Assembly: GCA_039619475.1 (NCBI GenBank)
Contig: CM077115.1
Coordinates: 416,834,557-416,898,556, forward strand
Direction of reading: 5' to 3'
From: Icerya purchasi
Lineage: Eukaryota; Arthropoda; Insecta; Hemiptera; Monophlebidae
Length of the DNA: 64,000 bases
A program made the translations under genes and the position numbers. The notes below the pieces were generated by a model, which saw only the letters and a list, made by a program, of their open reading frames with translations, had not been told where the DNA came from and did no database searches. Below are positions 11,407 to 20,121 of this stretch, piece by piece. Numbering within the stretch: position 1 is the first letter of the stretch; the number at the start of each line of letters is the position of its first letter.

Positions 11407-13232
11407 TATCATCTACTTCCTTAATCTTTGCTGATGATATACTCATCTACTCTTCCTCGGTTAATCTTTCTTCCGCCACTGAGGAGCTTAACAACTCTCT
11501 TTTCTCTCTTGATAATGCATTATCCGATCTTCACCTTTCTATTTCTCCTGGGAAATCAGTCGCTATGGTTTTCACTTATCGTTCTTATAGTCGTTCCTCA
11601 GTCAACCCATCCGTGTGTCATCTTCCTATTCCATTAGTTAGTTCCGTCTTCTACCTTGGCATTATTCTTAACATTAACTTGTTCTTTCACGATCACATCA
11701 GTTATCTTTATACATCGGCCTTGAAGAGGGTTAATTGGTTGAAGGCTCTCTCCTCCCATAATTGTGCTGGGGATTCTTATATCCTTTCCAAATTCAATTA
11801 TTGCTCGTTCCTTTACACCAGTGCTCCTAAATATCTTCTCTTTAAGCTTGATAAAATCCATAACACGTGTCTCCGATTTAAACTCCTCTCCTATTGCAGC
11901 CATTTTGGCAGAAACTGGTTCTTATCCATTATTCAGGCGAACACTTTATCTAGGTGAAAGATTTCCGATCAAACGTCATCGTATTTTCAATTCGTACTTG
12001 CTTAATTCTTACTGGTTTATATTCAACAACTGGCACTTCTCCCCTCGTAAAACTCCAATCCTTTCTTTGATTTCTTCACGTCTCTGGGTCTTCTCTCCTT
12101 TTGTTCTATCCTACACCAAATGCCCTTATTTTACCTAGAATTTCCCAGATTTTATTTACTCGCCCAGTTTACTTTCTTCCTTTGTATGTCAAGTATCTTC
12201 CCTCATCCGCTGCTTATAATGAATTTAATTATGTTTTATCCTCGCTCTTTCCTTCTTATACTTTAATTATCATAGATGGCTCAAAGTCAGGTTTGGGGGG
12301 TTGGAGCGGCTTTTACTCTGCCAGATTTCAGCTATTCTGAGACATTCAAACTTCCCTCCATCTCTTCCATATTCCTAGCCGAATCTATCGCCATCCCACA
12401 AGCAATCCTTTTTATAGCTTCTACTAACAATATATCCAAGGTTCTCTTATCTTCTGATTCAAAAGGCATTTTACAAGCCATTACTACTACTCCCTTTGCA
12501 AAAACCATCCATTGATCCTATCGTGCTTCACATATGCTCCTTAATTTCACATCTATTCCATTCCCGTTCTGTCTGTATTGATCTATTGTGGATTCCTAAT
12601 CATTGTGGAATTTCGGACAACGGGTTAGTTGACTCATTGGCACGTTCAGCTGCTTCAAACGGTCACTTTATTAGTCATTCTCCAGCTCAAAGTCTTCTTC
12701 CACTTTCCTTTTGTTTCCACCGTGACTGTTGGTCTGATCTCTATCTTTCTACATTTTCTAATCCTGCTTCCTTTTATTTAGCCATACAACCCATTACTCC
12801 TCTTTTTTCGTGGCTTCTTAATTTCCCCAACATGAGCCACTCAACTATCTCATCTATAATTAGACTTCAGTTAAATCACAGCTTGCTTCCTGCTTTGATC
12901 TTCCATTTCTTCATTTCCCAGTCGCCTCATTGCCCGTTTGATCCATCAGAAGCAAACTTCATTTGTGATGTGAATCATATTTTACTTGAATGTCTTTTTA
13001 TTTTTTCAGAATGCGCGATACTGTATTCTGGTCTTTTGCGTTTTGGCCTCACAACACCTTACAGTGCTCACGGCATCCTTTCTTTTCCCTCTACCTTGTT
13101 TATTCCTTTGTTAGCTTCATTCATATGGTCTATTTCTAATATTTTTGCTTTATATAATCATGAATGCTGTCATACCTTTGGATTGAGTAAGGTCCTTAGA
13201 CGGCATGCTCAAAAAATTGAAAAAAAAAAAAC
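11407..13232 (+). mobile_element. 5'-truncated RT-RNase H LINE (I-group), inserted in the Polinton
   Basis: The insertion is flanked by a 14-bp duplication, AACAAATGAATAGA (11393-11406 and 13233-13246), and ends in an A-rich tail. It starts inside the reverse transcriptase just before the catalytic FADDI box (near 11430). The thumb-like region follows (ORFs 11428-11957, frameshifted). RNase H comes next, with LAESIAI and LLSSDSKGILQAI, then LLWIPNHCGISDNG..DSLARSA. In this last segment the usual H of PSH is kept as NH and the final ADSLA aspartate is present. A C-terminal ICDVNHILLEC zinc-like segment follows. The longest open piece is 12496-13245. At least four frameshifts separate the pieces, so no protein can be made. 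Confidence 0.9.
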
Positions 13233-13289
13233 AACAAATGAATAGAAGTAAATCTGATGCACTTGATGTGTGTGCCACTTGACGTTTTT

Positions 13290-13845
13290 ATTTATTTATT
13301 CATTTTTTTTCTGTGGTTGTGCCAGCGGAATTGACCCAACAACAGGAAAAACTAAGCTAAATAGCTAGATGGTCAGAAATGGACGCAACAAAGGTCAGCA
13401 GTGCAGGCACCACAGAATATGAAGGAAAGGAGAAGATAAAGGAAGAGTTATAGGGAGTAGGGAGACCTGATGACAAGAGCTGGCTGTATAAATAGGAGTG
13501 TTTATTACGAAGAGTAGGACACTTGAAGAAAATGTGATCAGCATCACATATACGAGGAGGATCACAATTGTGAAGAGAACAATAAGGAGGAGGCGACGGA
13601 GCAAATGGAAAGCGGCGGGAGGGGTCAAGGGAATGATTGATCCGGGGACGAATTAGGGAGACAATAGAAGAGCGAAGACCGAAAGGAATAGAATGGAACC
13701 AAGACAGGGAATGAGGAATTGGCTGAATAAAACTGTAATGCGAATGACGATTAGAAAATAGCAAATTTTTAGAAAGAAAAAGGGGAAATAAATGAAGCCT
13801 GTAGATAGTTGTATTTGCAGATGTGCGCAGGCAAAACGCAATTAA
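13290..13845 (-). mobile_element. 3' fragment of an RNase H LINE, reversed
   Basis: The minus-strand ORF 13357-13764 encodes the region after RNase H: the IVSLIRPRINHSL segment, then CDADHIFFKCPTLRN, and a stop followed by the subfamily 3' UTR whose reverse complement (GTTGTTGGGTCAATTCCGCT) is shared with 14111-14287, 26596-26856 and 29242-31762. An A-rich 3' tail, seen as T/TTTA runs, lies at about 13288-13310. Reverse transcriptase and RNase H are missing. The insertion sits within the Polinton. Confidence 0.85.
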
Positions 13846-14110
13846 ATTGAGTTAGAATTGATTTAGCGGAGAAGTAATTGATGACGGTTGAGCATCACGG
13901 TATAGATAAATATATAGTACAAAAAAAGATATGGGAGAACTGATGCGTGACAGATAATAAATTCTAAGTAAATACATTATAGCTTATAGGACTAATAAAT
14001 AATTTATGTGAAAAATACATTTATTGCTTTATTAAGTGGAAAAAATTAAAAAATATAAATTGGCTGTAAGAAAATAATTTAAAAGAAAAACGGGCAAGTG
14101 TTTGTATTGT

Positions 14111-14287
14111 CTTCCTACTTCCTTTAACGCTGCCTATATTCTTTCCTTCCCATTGCCTTCAGTTATTCCGTTGCTGCTGTCCTTTGTCTTTTCCATTTCT
14201 GACCGCCTGGCTATTTAGTTATATCTCTTAATTTTTCATGTTGTTGGGTTAAGGCCGCTGGCGCGGCCAGGGTAGGAGAAAAAAAAA
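14111..14287 (+). mobile_element. Short 3' LINE fragment with 14-bp target duplication
   Basis: This is about 177 bases of the end of the same LINE family as 29242-31762, nearly identical to 31576-31752 (shared CTATATTCTTTCCTTCCCAT and GTTGTTGGGT(T/C)AAGGCCGCT). It has a poly(A) tail and AGTGTTTGTATTGT on both sides (14097-14110 and 14288-14301). The high identity and exact duplication mark it as one of the youngest insertions in the window. Confidence 0.9.
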
Positions 14288-14626
14288 AGTGTTTGTATTG
14301 TTCAGACCCGATTCACAAAGGTATTCCTGTGGGTATATTAATGTAGATGATGATGTTTATATTAAGGTTTTCATAATGCCGTCGTGCGGTTAGAGAGCTG
14401 TGTGTGAGCATGTACACATTTTAGGATAGTCCGAGTTCACTGTTTTTTGTTCTTCTCACTTTGATACTATTTTATGTTTTTTGTTTCGTCATAATTTTTA
14501 CATAATTTTATGATTCTTTATATCATTACTCATAGCATCATTTATTTTGTTACAGTTTAACACTTAATAAATTTTTTTCTTCCATAAATTATGAGACGCG
14601 TGCTCGGCTCCTAAATAATAGAATTT

Positions 14627-15300
14627 TTTTTTTTTTTTTTTTTCTTGAGTGCCGTGTACAGCTGCTGGGGCTATTACGACACTATGACAATCGGAGAGTT
14701 AAATGGTTGGAAATAGGTTGGTTGTATAAAGAAACCGAATAGTGTCTGCAATGTTCAAAGGCGAGTTGGCCAAAGACGACTGCAAAGACGCTATCCGGTG
14801 CTTGGCGCGCTGGAGCGCGAAGGAGGGGCACTCCAGGAGCAGGTGTTTTACTGTAGGAGAGGGGGGAAGGGAGCAAAAGGGGCATTTGAAAGCGGGCTTA
14901 CAATTAAGTAAGAGATGATCATGAGTCAGCGAAATATGTCCAATGCGGAGTCTTGCCATAGCCACAAAGTGGGTTCTGGGGAGGTCAGAAGAAGGGAACC
15001 AAGGGTCAATTCCATGTTTTATCTCTCTTAGAAAGCAAGATTGTCTAGTGAGCCATTCTTGCTTCCATTGGGATTGCACAAGAATTTTTATAGATTTTAC
15101 TATGTCGGCGGGAAGAGGAGGGGAACAGGGCATGGGGCACGACAGTATTGACTTAGCAGCGATGTCAGCTAAGTAATTACCCCTAAGTCCGGTGTGGCTT
15201 GGCACCCATAAGAAAGTAATTTGGTGGGAGGATGATCTTAATTTTAGGATTAGGGATTGTATAGAGTTGGTTATTGTTGTTATTATTAGTAGAAACATTT
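14627..15300 (-). mobile_element. 3' fragment of a second RNase H LINE family, reversed
   Basis: The minus-strand ORF 14699-15298 (199 residues) is open. It carries the end of RNase H (ITFLWVPSHTGLRGNYLADI, the conserved PSH.G..GN..AD box), then RLRIGHISLTHDHLL and CPFCSLPPSPTVKHLLLECP, the CCHC-like zinc region that ends I/R1/Jockey-type polyproteins. The 3' poly(A) appears as a T run at 14627-14643. The sequence is clearly different from the other RNase H LINE copies here. The open state over 199 codons suggests a fairly recent insertion. No target duplication was found. Confidence 0.85.
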
Positions 15301-15497
15301 ATCACTTGTGTACTGTGTAATGGCCCCATGGTGGTTATTGCCTTGTCTTCTTCATATTTATGTATATATGGTGTATATTATTATAAAAAATATACGCTCA
15401 TTGTTTACCCATACAGTGTGTTTTTCATTTCCATCTATAGCGCTTATAGTTATAAGTGAAGAAATAAAATAGACGATATCAATGGTTCAAATAAAGT

Positions 15498-16510
15498 CTT
15501 TATTACTAAATAAAAAACTAAAACTACTAATACAATTGAAACACAGCAATCTATAAACAAACTGATACAATCAACAAAAAAATTAACAACAATGAAAAAA
15601 ATAACAGATAATGTCTATGTAACAGTGTCACAACTGCTGACCTACAACTTTATCCATCCAAGCAAAGGTAGACTAGACTCCTCATCGCTTGAGTTTTCGC
15701 CATTTTATCCATCATCATCCTTGGCCGCATCAAAGGTTTCAGCACTTTCATGATTGCTGTCTAACAGAGTTGACTGGATGACACTGACGGAAAACCTTTT
15801 TTATCACTATACACACGCAGGTACCTGTATTTCTTTCGACGCCTTACTCTCAGCAGGTAAAAAATGATATATATTGTATACTCGTCTTCCAAATTCTGCA
15901 GTTATCACTGTGGCACTTACATTTTTCAATACATCTCTGTCTGGTAATGAAAGAGTGTATCATTGATAGTACGTTACTTTCCAACCATTTGCTCATCAGC
16001 ACAATATTACAGAGCGTGCATGTGCCTCTTCTCTTGGACACAATAGTGCGAGCGATGCATTGAACCATTTGTGATAGGCCTCTGTATATACCATCATTTA
16101 ACATGTGTAGATCTGGGAATTTATAACTCGTCTCCAAATTGTATCATGTGGCCCATGTAGGTAACATTGGCTGTAAAATTTCTTTTAGCGTCTCCAGTTT
16201 TTCCACTTCGTCTAAGTTGTAATCGTATTATACATCCAGCTATATGAGTATATAGGAAGCTGGGCCATCTATGTCCTGATTTCCAAGGAACATGATAGTA
16301 ATTGTTCTGAGTCCATGTATTAATGTCCCAAATTTTTTCTGATAACATTTCCCACAGGTATGATGGAGAATAGACAGTGTGAAATAAAAAGTCACTGTTT
16401 AAACTCAGTATAGCCAATTCTTTAATAATATACTTGTTGAGGTTATTGTAAAAACACTGAATGTCTATGACTACTTGACTATTCTTTTTGTTTACAATTC
16501 TAAGTCCCAA
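15498..16510 (-). pseudogene. Polinton-borne minus-strand gene relic (conserved insect repeat protein, unnamed)
   Basis: The frame 16121-16510 begins MGLRIVNKKNSQVVIDIQCF and continues through KELAILSLN and a YYHVPWKSGH segment. After a frameshift, 15850-16137 continues with a cysteine/histidine-containing end. This order (I.DIQ.F...N....KELA, then a N.H...W.SG segment) recalls an uncharacterised protein family common in insect mobile elements. I cannot name it and rely on memory of the pattern. A possible AATAAA signal lies near 15498-15505 on the minus strand. The copy carries stops and at least one frameshift. It is transcribed in the same direction as the capsid-like relic just upstream, so the two may have been neighbours in one cassette. 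Confidence 0.45.
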
Positions 16511-16639
16511 TGTTATAGTTGGTAAATTGAGACGATGATACAGAAACTAACTTGAACGTGTAAATTACACTCTATCCTTACCACAACACAACCATGAACG
16601 ATAAAATTCATAGTCACACTACTAATACTTACATATTTC

Positions 16640-17300
16640 ATACATCATAGGTTTCACTCTTATCCTATGTATAGTGAGGGTGTATGCTGTTGTATTAGCA
16701 GAAACATTCTTGGTGGCCTTGTACTCTTATCTGAATAAGGCTATTGTCCGCTAGCAGCCCATTCTGATAGAACAGGGGATCACAATGAACGGGTAGGTGG
16801 AAACAAACTCTGTTGTGCTAATGGTGGGATGTACAATTTCTTGTAAATTTTGCATAGGCTAGGTACAGATGGTAAGCTGTTTCTTATCAAAGTCCTGTTA
16901 CATATAGCTTGTACAGATACCTTGCTGAGTTTATGTATGTGCACAATTCTCTAATACTCAGATGATCAAACATGGCAGCATTGTTTTTCACACTATCCCA
17001 TTTCTCCATTTGAAATCCAATTATTATATACCTCAGTTGTTCCACTATAGACATTGTTTTAATCATCCAACTATGACCAGTCATAGTGGGTAGGCTCGGT
17101 TGAAAGTAAGGGGCTTATGTCCAAAATTGAAGTGGTGCGATTCTCCTTCTCTTTATTCTATTTAGTAGCGAGACTTTAGCTTTATCGCTAGATTTAAGGC
17201 ATGGTATATACCATCTGATGCTATTAACTGTTATAACTACCCTTCTTGTCTACATCAATGACGCCGAATTTGTATAAGGCTGTCTTAACTGTGTTGGTGA
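16640..17300 (-). pseudogene. Polinton capsid-like gene relic
   Basis: Broken minus-strand frames in order carry SIRWYIPCLKSSDKAKVS (about 17170-17245), GHSWMIKT and YIIIGFQMEKWD (16887-17084), FDHLSIRELCTYINSARY, and NVSANTTAYTLTIHRI (about 16655-16710). The pattern matches a large insect family of uncharacterised element-encoded proteins that I take to be capsid-like, because of its length, beta-rich composition and place in a Polinton. That role is an inference. Several frameshifts and stops separate the pieces and the N-terminal part is missing, so it cannot be expressed. Confidence 0.45.
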
Positions 17301-17675
17301 GTACTAGAATCAGTTCTTATGTGGTATGTATGATGCCGTTTCTATAATTCTCAAAGAACCCAAAGATAAAGTGTAGCAAAATAGTGAATGAAAATTTTGC
17401 ACCCTCTTAAGCTGTTTCTGCTGTATGTGTAAATACTTTCTATTTTACAGCATAAAGGATCAAAGACCCTCATCAAATGCCTCGGCTTCTCGATTTCAGG
17501 GAATTCTTGAGTCAACAATGCTAAAATTGTGAATATTTAGGATATGTGTGTCAGAGTGGAAAGTATTTACCTACGGGTGGTCCCACATTGTCCAAATTGG
17601 ATTTTAATGGTAATTACGATTTCCTAAGGAAAACGTTTATTACATATCAGTACTGCAGCAACTGAGGCTGAGGTG

Positions 17676-18297
17676 ATGGAAGATGAGGTGGGGACTGGAA
17701 AACGGTTGCATGTAATGCTTTCTACTACAAGCTTGAAAGACTGTATTAGGGAGGTGCTAAAAGATTAAATAAATCTGCAGACGGGTTATGTAAGTTTTCT
17801 AGGCAAACGTCTAGTAAATGTGGCAAAAACTATTGATCCGAAGGATGCTATTACAAAGCATCAGCATGATGGGGCTACTGAGGAAATTAAAAAGGATATT
17901 GAGCGGCGCGCACAAGCACTGGAAATTGTGTAGCAAGCAGCGACAAATTCACAGATTATCAAGAGAAATAAACTTGAAGCACGCCTGCAAACGATGATGG
18001 AGACTCCACAATGAGAAGAGGCAACCTCAATGAATAGCTATCATAGTTATGTAGACACAGCGATCAAAGAATTAACAACCTCAACTAAGTCCCTTTCCTC
18101 TAAGGATGTAGTTCTTACTTAGCATAGTGATTTAATCACTAAACTGGAAAAATAGTTGATGGAGGAGATGCTAGAAGGGAAACTACAAAAGGTTATCACT
18201 GATGAAGCAGTTGATGTTGTCCTATGTACTATCATACAGAAGAAGATCCCTGACTTGCAGAAAAAAATTGAAACTACTGAAAGCTTCAGTTCCTAGA
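17676..18297 (+). pseudogene. Polinton fibre-like gene relic with five in-frame stops
   Basis: A single plus-strand frame from ATG 17676 runs about 205 codons, broken only by five stop codons (TAA, TAG, TGA, TAG, TAG) and no obvious frameshift. It includes VNVAKTIDPKDAITKHQHD, the G.R..NV..P.D..DAV.K.Y-type motif seen near the foot of trimeric fibre and tail-spike-like proteins. After it comes a heptad-rich, coiled-coil-like stretch (EEIKKDIERRAQALE, IIKRNKLEARLQTMME). Fibre-like proteins with this motif occur in large DNA transposons and viruses; assignment here is by motif only. It faces the opposite direction to the two minus-strand relics. Confidence 0.4.
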
Positions 18298-18721
18298 ATC
18301 TGTGAAGAAGTTCACAGAAGACAATGTGCACATGCTGCAAAACAATATTATGGAAACCAGACTATGGCTTGATAAAATTGAAAAACGAAAGTGACAAAAC
18401 GTTCGATCAGTGGAAAGTAAAAGAATTGGGTGCCTAGCAGCAACATGTGTACAATATAATGCGCGTAATGAATGATAGCTTGATACATATTAATGGAAAA
18501 CTGCCAGATAATTCACATGCAACTGCTGCTGCTAGAACGAATATGCCTATAAGTGCTCCAGTTTTAGGTGTGAATGTATCTCCTTTTTTTAAAAGTTTTT
18601 ACCCAAGTTTATTACAAACATCTAAATATAGTGACGTTTACAGTACTGATTGGTTTACTCTTTATTTTTCAATTATACATGTATAAAATATAGGTGAAAC
18701 GGGTGGTGCATTTGTGTGTGG

Positions 18722-19059
18722 GAAGTAGGTAAGTGACCACAAAGGATACGTTATCTGGCGGGAACGAGTGGTAAAAGAGTCATTGTGTAATAAAATATAT
18801 GTAGCTGGCTGCTGATAAGGGTTTCAAGGTTATCCAGTTCCTGAGTGGTGTGGCCGGGCTATATAGTGGCGCAAGGGGCGGATGAGAGTGGCTGAGACAC
18901 ATCTAGGCAGTAGGGAAGTTAACAAATAATAAGGTCGCCCACAAAAGGGCGTTGGCGTGGGCGTGGATGACGCCATGGCATAGTGATTGTTATTGCTTAC
19001 CCTCCTCCCTATAGATATTACCCCGTCCACTGTGCCAAAACCATTTCTTTTACCCTACT
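18722..19059 (-). repeat. Right terminal inverted repeat of the Polinton
   Basis: This is the reverse complement of 9739-10072 with scattered differences. It ends TTTTACCCTACT, immediately followed by TGCATG. The minus-strand ORF 18830-19030 and its counterpart in the left repeat are products of this repeat, not genes. Confidence 0.85.
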
Positions 19060-19065
19060 TGCATG
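19060..19065. repeat. Right target-site duplication of the Polinton
   Basis: TGCATG is an exact copy of 9733-9738. Confidence 0.85.
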
Positions 19066-19536
19066 TTGGTATGGATAGGGGATAATAGACACTCAAATGA
19101 CTAAGAACTGTAAAAAAAAAGACCAATTAGTTATGGCAAATGATGAAAAGTAATAAAACAAAGTTGTAACTTAGAATATAGTAAAATATCTACGTACTAT
19201 TTACCGTTATTATAAATGGCTCTGGAAGTAAACCTTTGTAATATTTAAAATAGAAATTGGAGACATGTGTTAAATTTAAGGAATCTACCTACAAGAGCAC
19301 AGCTTGGCTGGATCCTTGAACGTAAGGTGTATACTATAGGTAGAAGCGAAGATTTGGAACTTTTAGACAAAGTAAGAATTCGTTAAAATAATGAGGTATT
19401 TGTTGCCATTCAAAACAAGAGGTTTTATGAAGATTTCAAGGGATACAATCAAATTTGTCCTAATCAAGGTTATTTATATTAGTTTTTAACGGAAGTTTCG
19501 ATGAATCTTAGCGTTTTACAAAAAATATAAGTCAGT

Positions 19537-19796
19537 CAAGCGAAAGAAGTCTCTTCATAGAACAAGCGAAACGCGCTGATGACACGAAATCAGCGGACCT
19601 CACGCTAACCTGTACAGAGATGAAACAAAAACGAGGTTGCTGCTTCCGAGGAGGGGAGGAATAACAGGAATACGGCAATGTGATTTTATTTGGTAATATT
19701 GAAATACACGTTATTAATGCCCACCCTGTTGCTAGTACACTACTTTGAGTAACACTGACGCTCGGTAATGAAACTCAAATGGACTTCTTTCGCTTG
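19537..19796. repeat. Possible small MITE with 15-bp inverted termini
   Basis: CAAGCGAAAGAAGTC at 19537-19551 is the exact reverse complement of 19782-19796. The 230 bases between have no coding capacity. No target duplication was seen. It lies less than 150 bases downstream of cyclase exon B, inside the intron. Confidence 0.35.
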
Positions 19797-19934
19797 GCAG
19801 ACCGTTACTTATCGAAAGGCAACGAGGTGTTCTCACGCATTGATTATTTTACATGTTACATCAATGTTTCGGGTTATTTTTAACTTTAAACGTATCGTGC
19901 GAGTACTTCTTGTTTTTCAATCGGTTTGCAGTAC

Positions 19935-20121
19935 CTTGAATTGTCCGATTCCACATCCTTCTGGTTACTTCTAGACCGTTCGATTTTGATCCACCGCTGT
20001 CCAGAGTTTCGTTCAACGCTAGCGCGTACAGCAGGACGGCATCGTAAAACGAAGTCGCATAAGCTGAAAGCGATTCGTTCCCGAAAGAAGAGTTATACTT
20101 TTCTTCGGCCACTTTTTTCAC
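19935..20121 (-). CDS. Receptor-type guanylate cyclase, exon B (ligand-binding domain)
   Basis: This 187-nt exon follows a clean acceptor (CGATTTACAG, AG at 20123-20122) and ends at CAAG|GTACTG. It encodes 62 residues plus one base, including YDAVLLYALALNETL and VTRRMWNRTIQG. These are the conserved DAVLLYA.A.NET and RMWN(R)T segments of natriuretic-peptide-receptor-like guanylate cyclases. It starts in phase 0, which matches the phase-0 end of the exon at 33294-33438. It ends in phase 1, which matches the two-base start of the exon at 762-853. Two possible N-glycosylation sites (NSS, NES) precede the motif, as expected of an extracellular domain. No frame breaks are visible, so the gene looks functional. 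The start is a splice junction, not an initiation codon. Confidence 0.92.

Larger units (their letters stand above)
9739..19059. mobile_element. Polinton/Maverick-type DNA transposon, decayed and interrupted
   Basis: The element is bounded by inverted repeats that start AGTAGGGTAAAA (9739) and end TTTTACCCTACT (19059), each next to TGCATG. A 6-bp target duplication, long inverted repeats and a 5'-AG terminus are the defining marks of Polintons. It is 9.3 kb as it stands. Removing four nested LINE pieces (11407-13232, 13290-13845, 14111-14287, 14627-15300) leaves about 6 kb, much shorter than the usual 15-20 kb, so much of the coding set is missing. I found no protein-primed DNA polymerase B, retroviral-type integrase, packaging ATPase or cysteine protease. 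The relics that remain are capsid-like (16640-17300), a second minus-strand gene (15498-16510), fibre-like (17676-18297) and unknown ORFs at 10420-11091. All are broken. It is a dead copy lying in an intron of the cyclase gene. Confidence 0.8.
854..19934 (-). other. Intron of 19.1 kb between cyclase exons B and C
   Basis: The two flanking exons share a split Gly codon, so this whole stretch is one intron. It holds a LINE tail (2885-3282), foldback elements, the Polinton at 9739-19059 and its nested LINEs. In 860-2880, 5700-7640 and 7760-8820 I saw only AT-rich sequence, short chance ORFs and simple repeats. ORFs 6210-6701 (163 codons, plus) and 7699-8106 (minus) have no recognisable motif and biased composition, so I treat them as noise. 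Confidence 0.8.
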
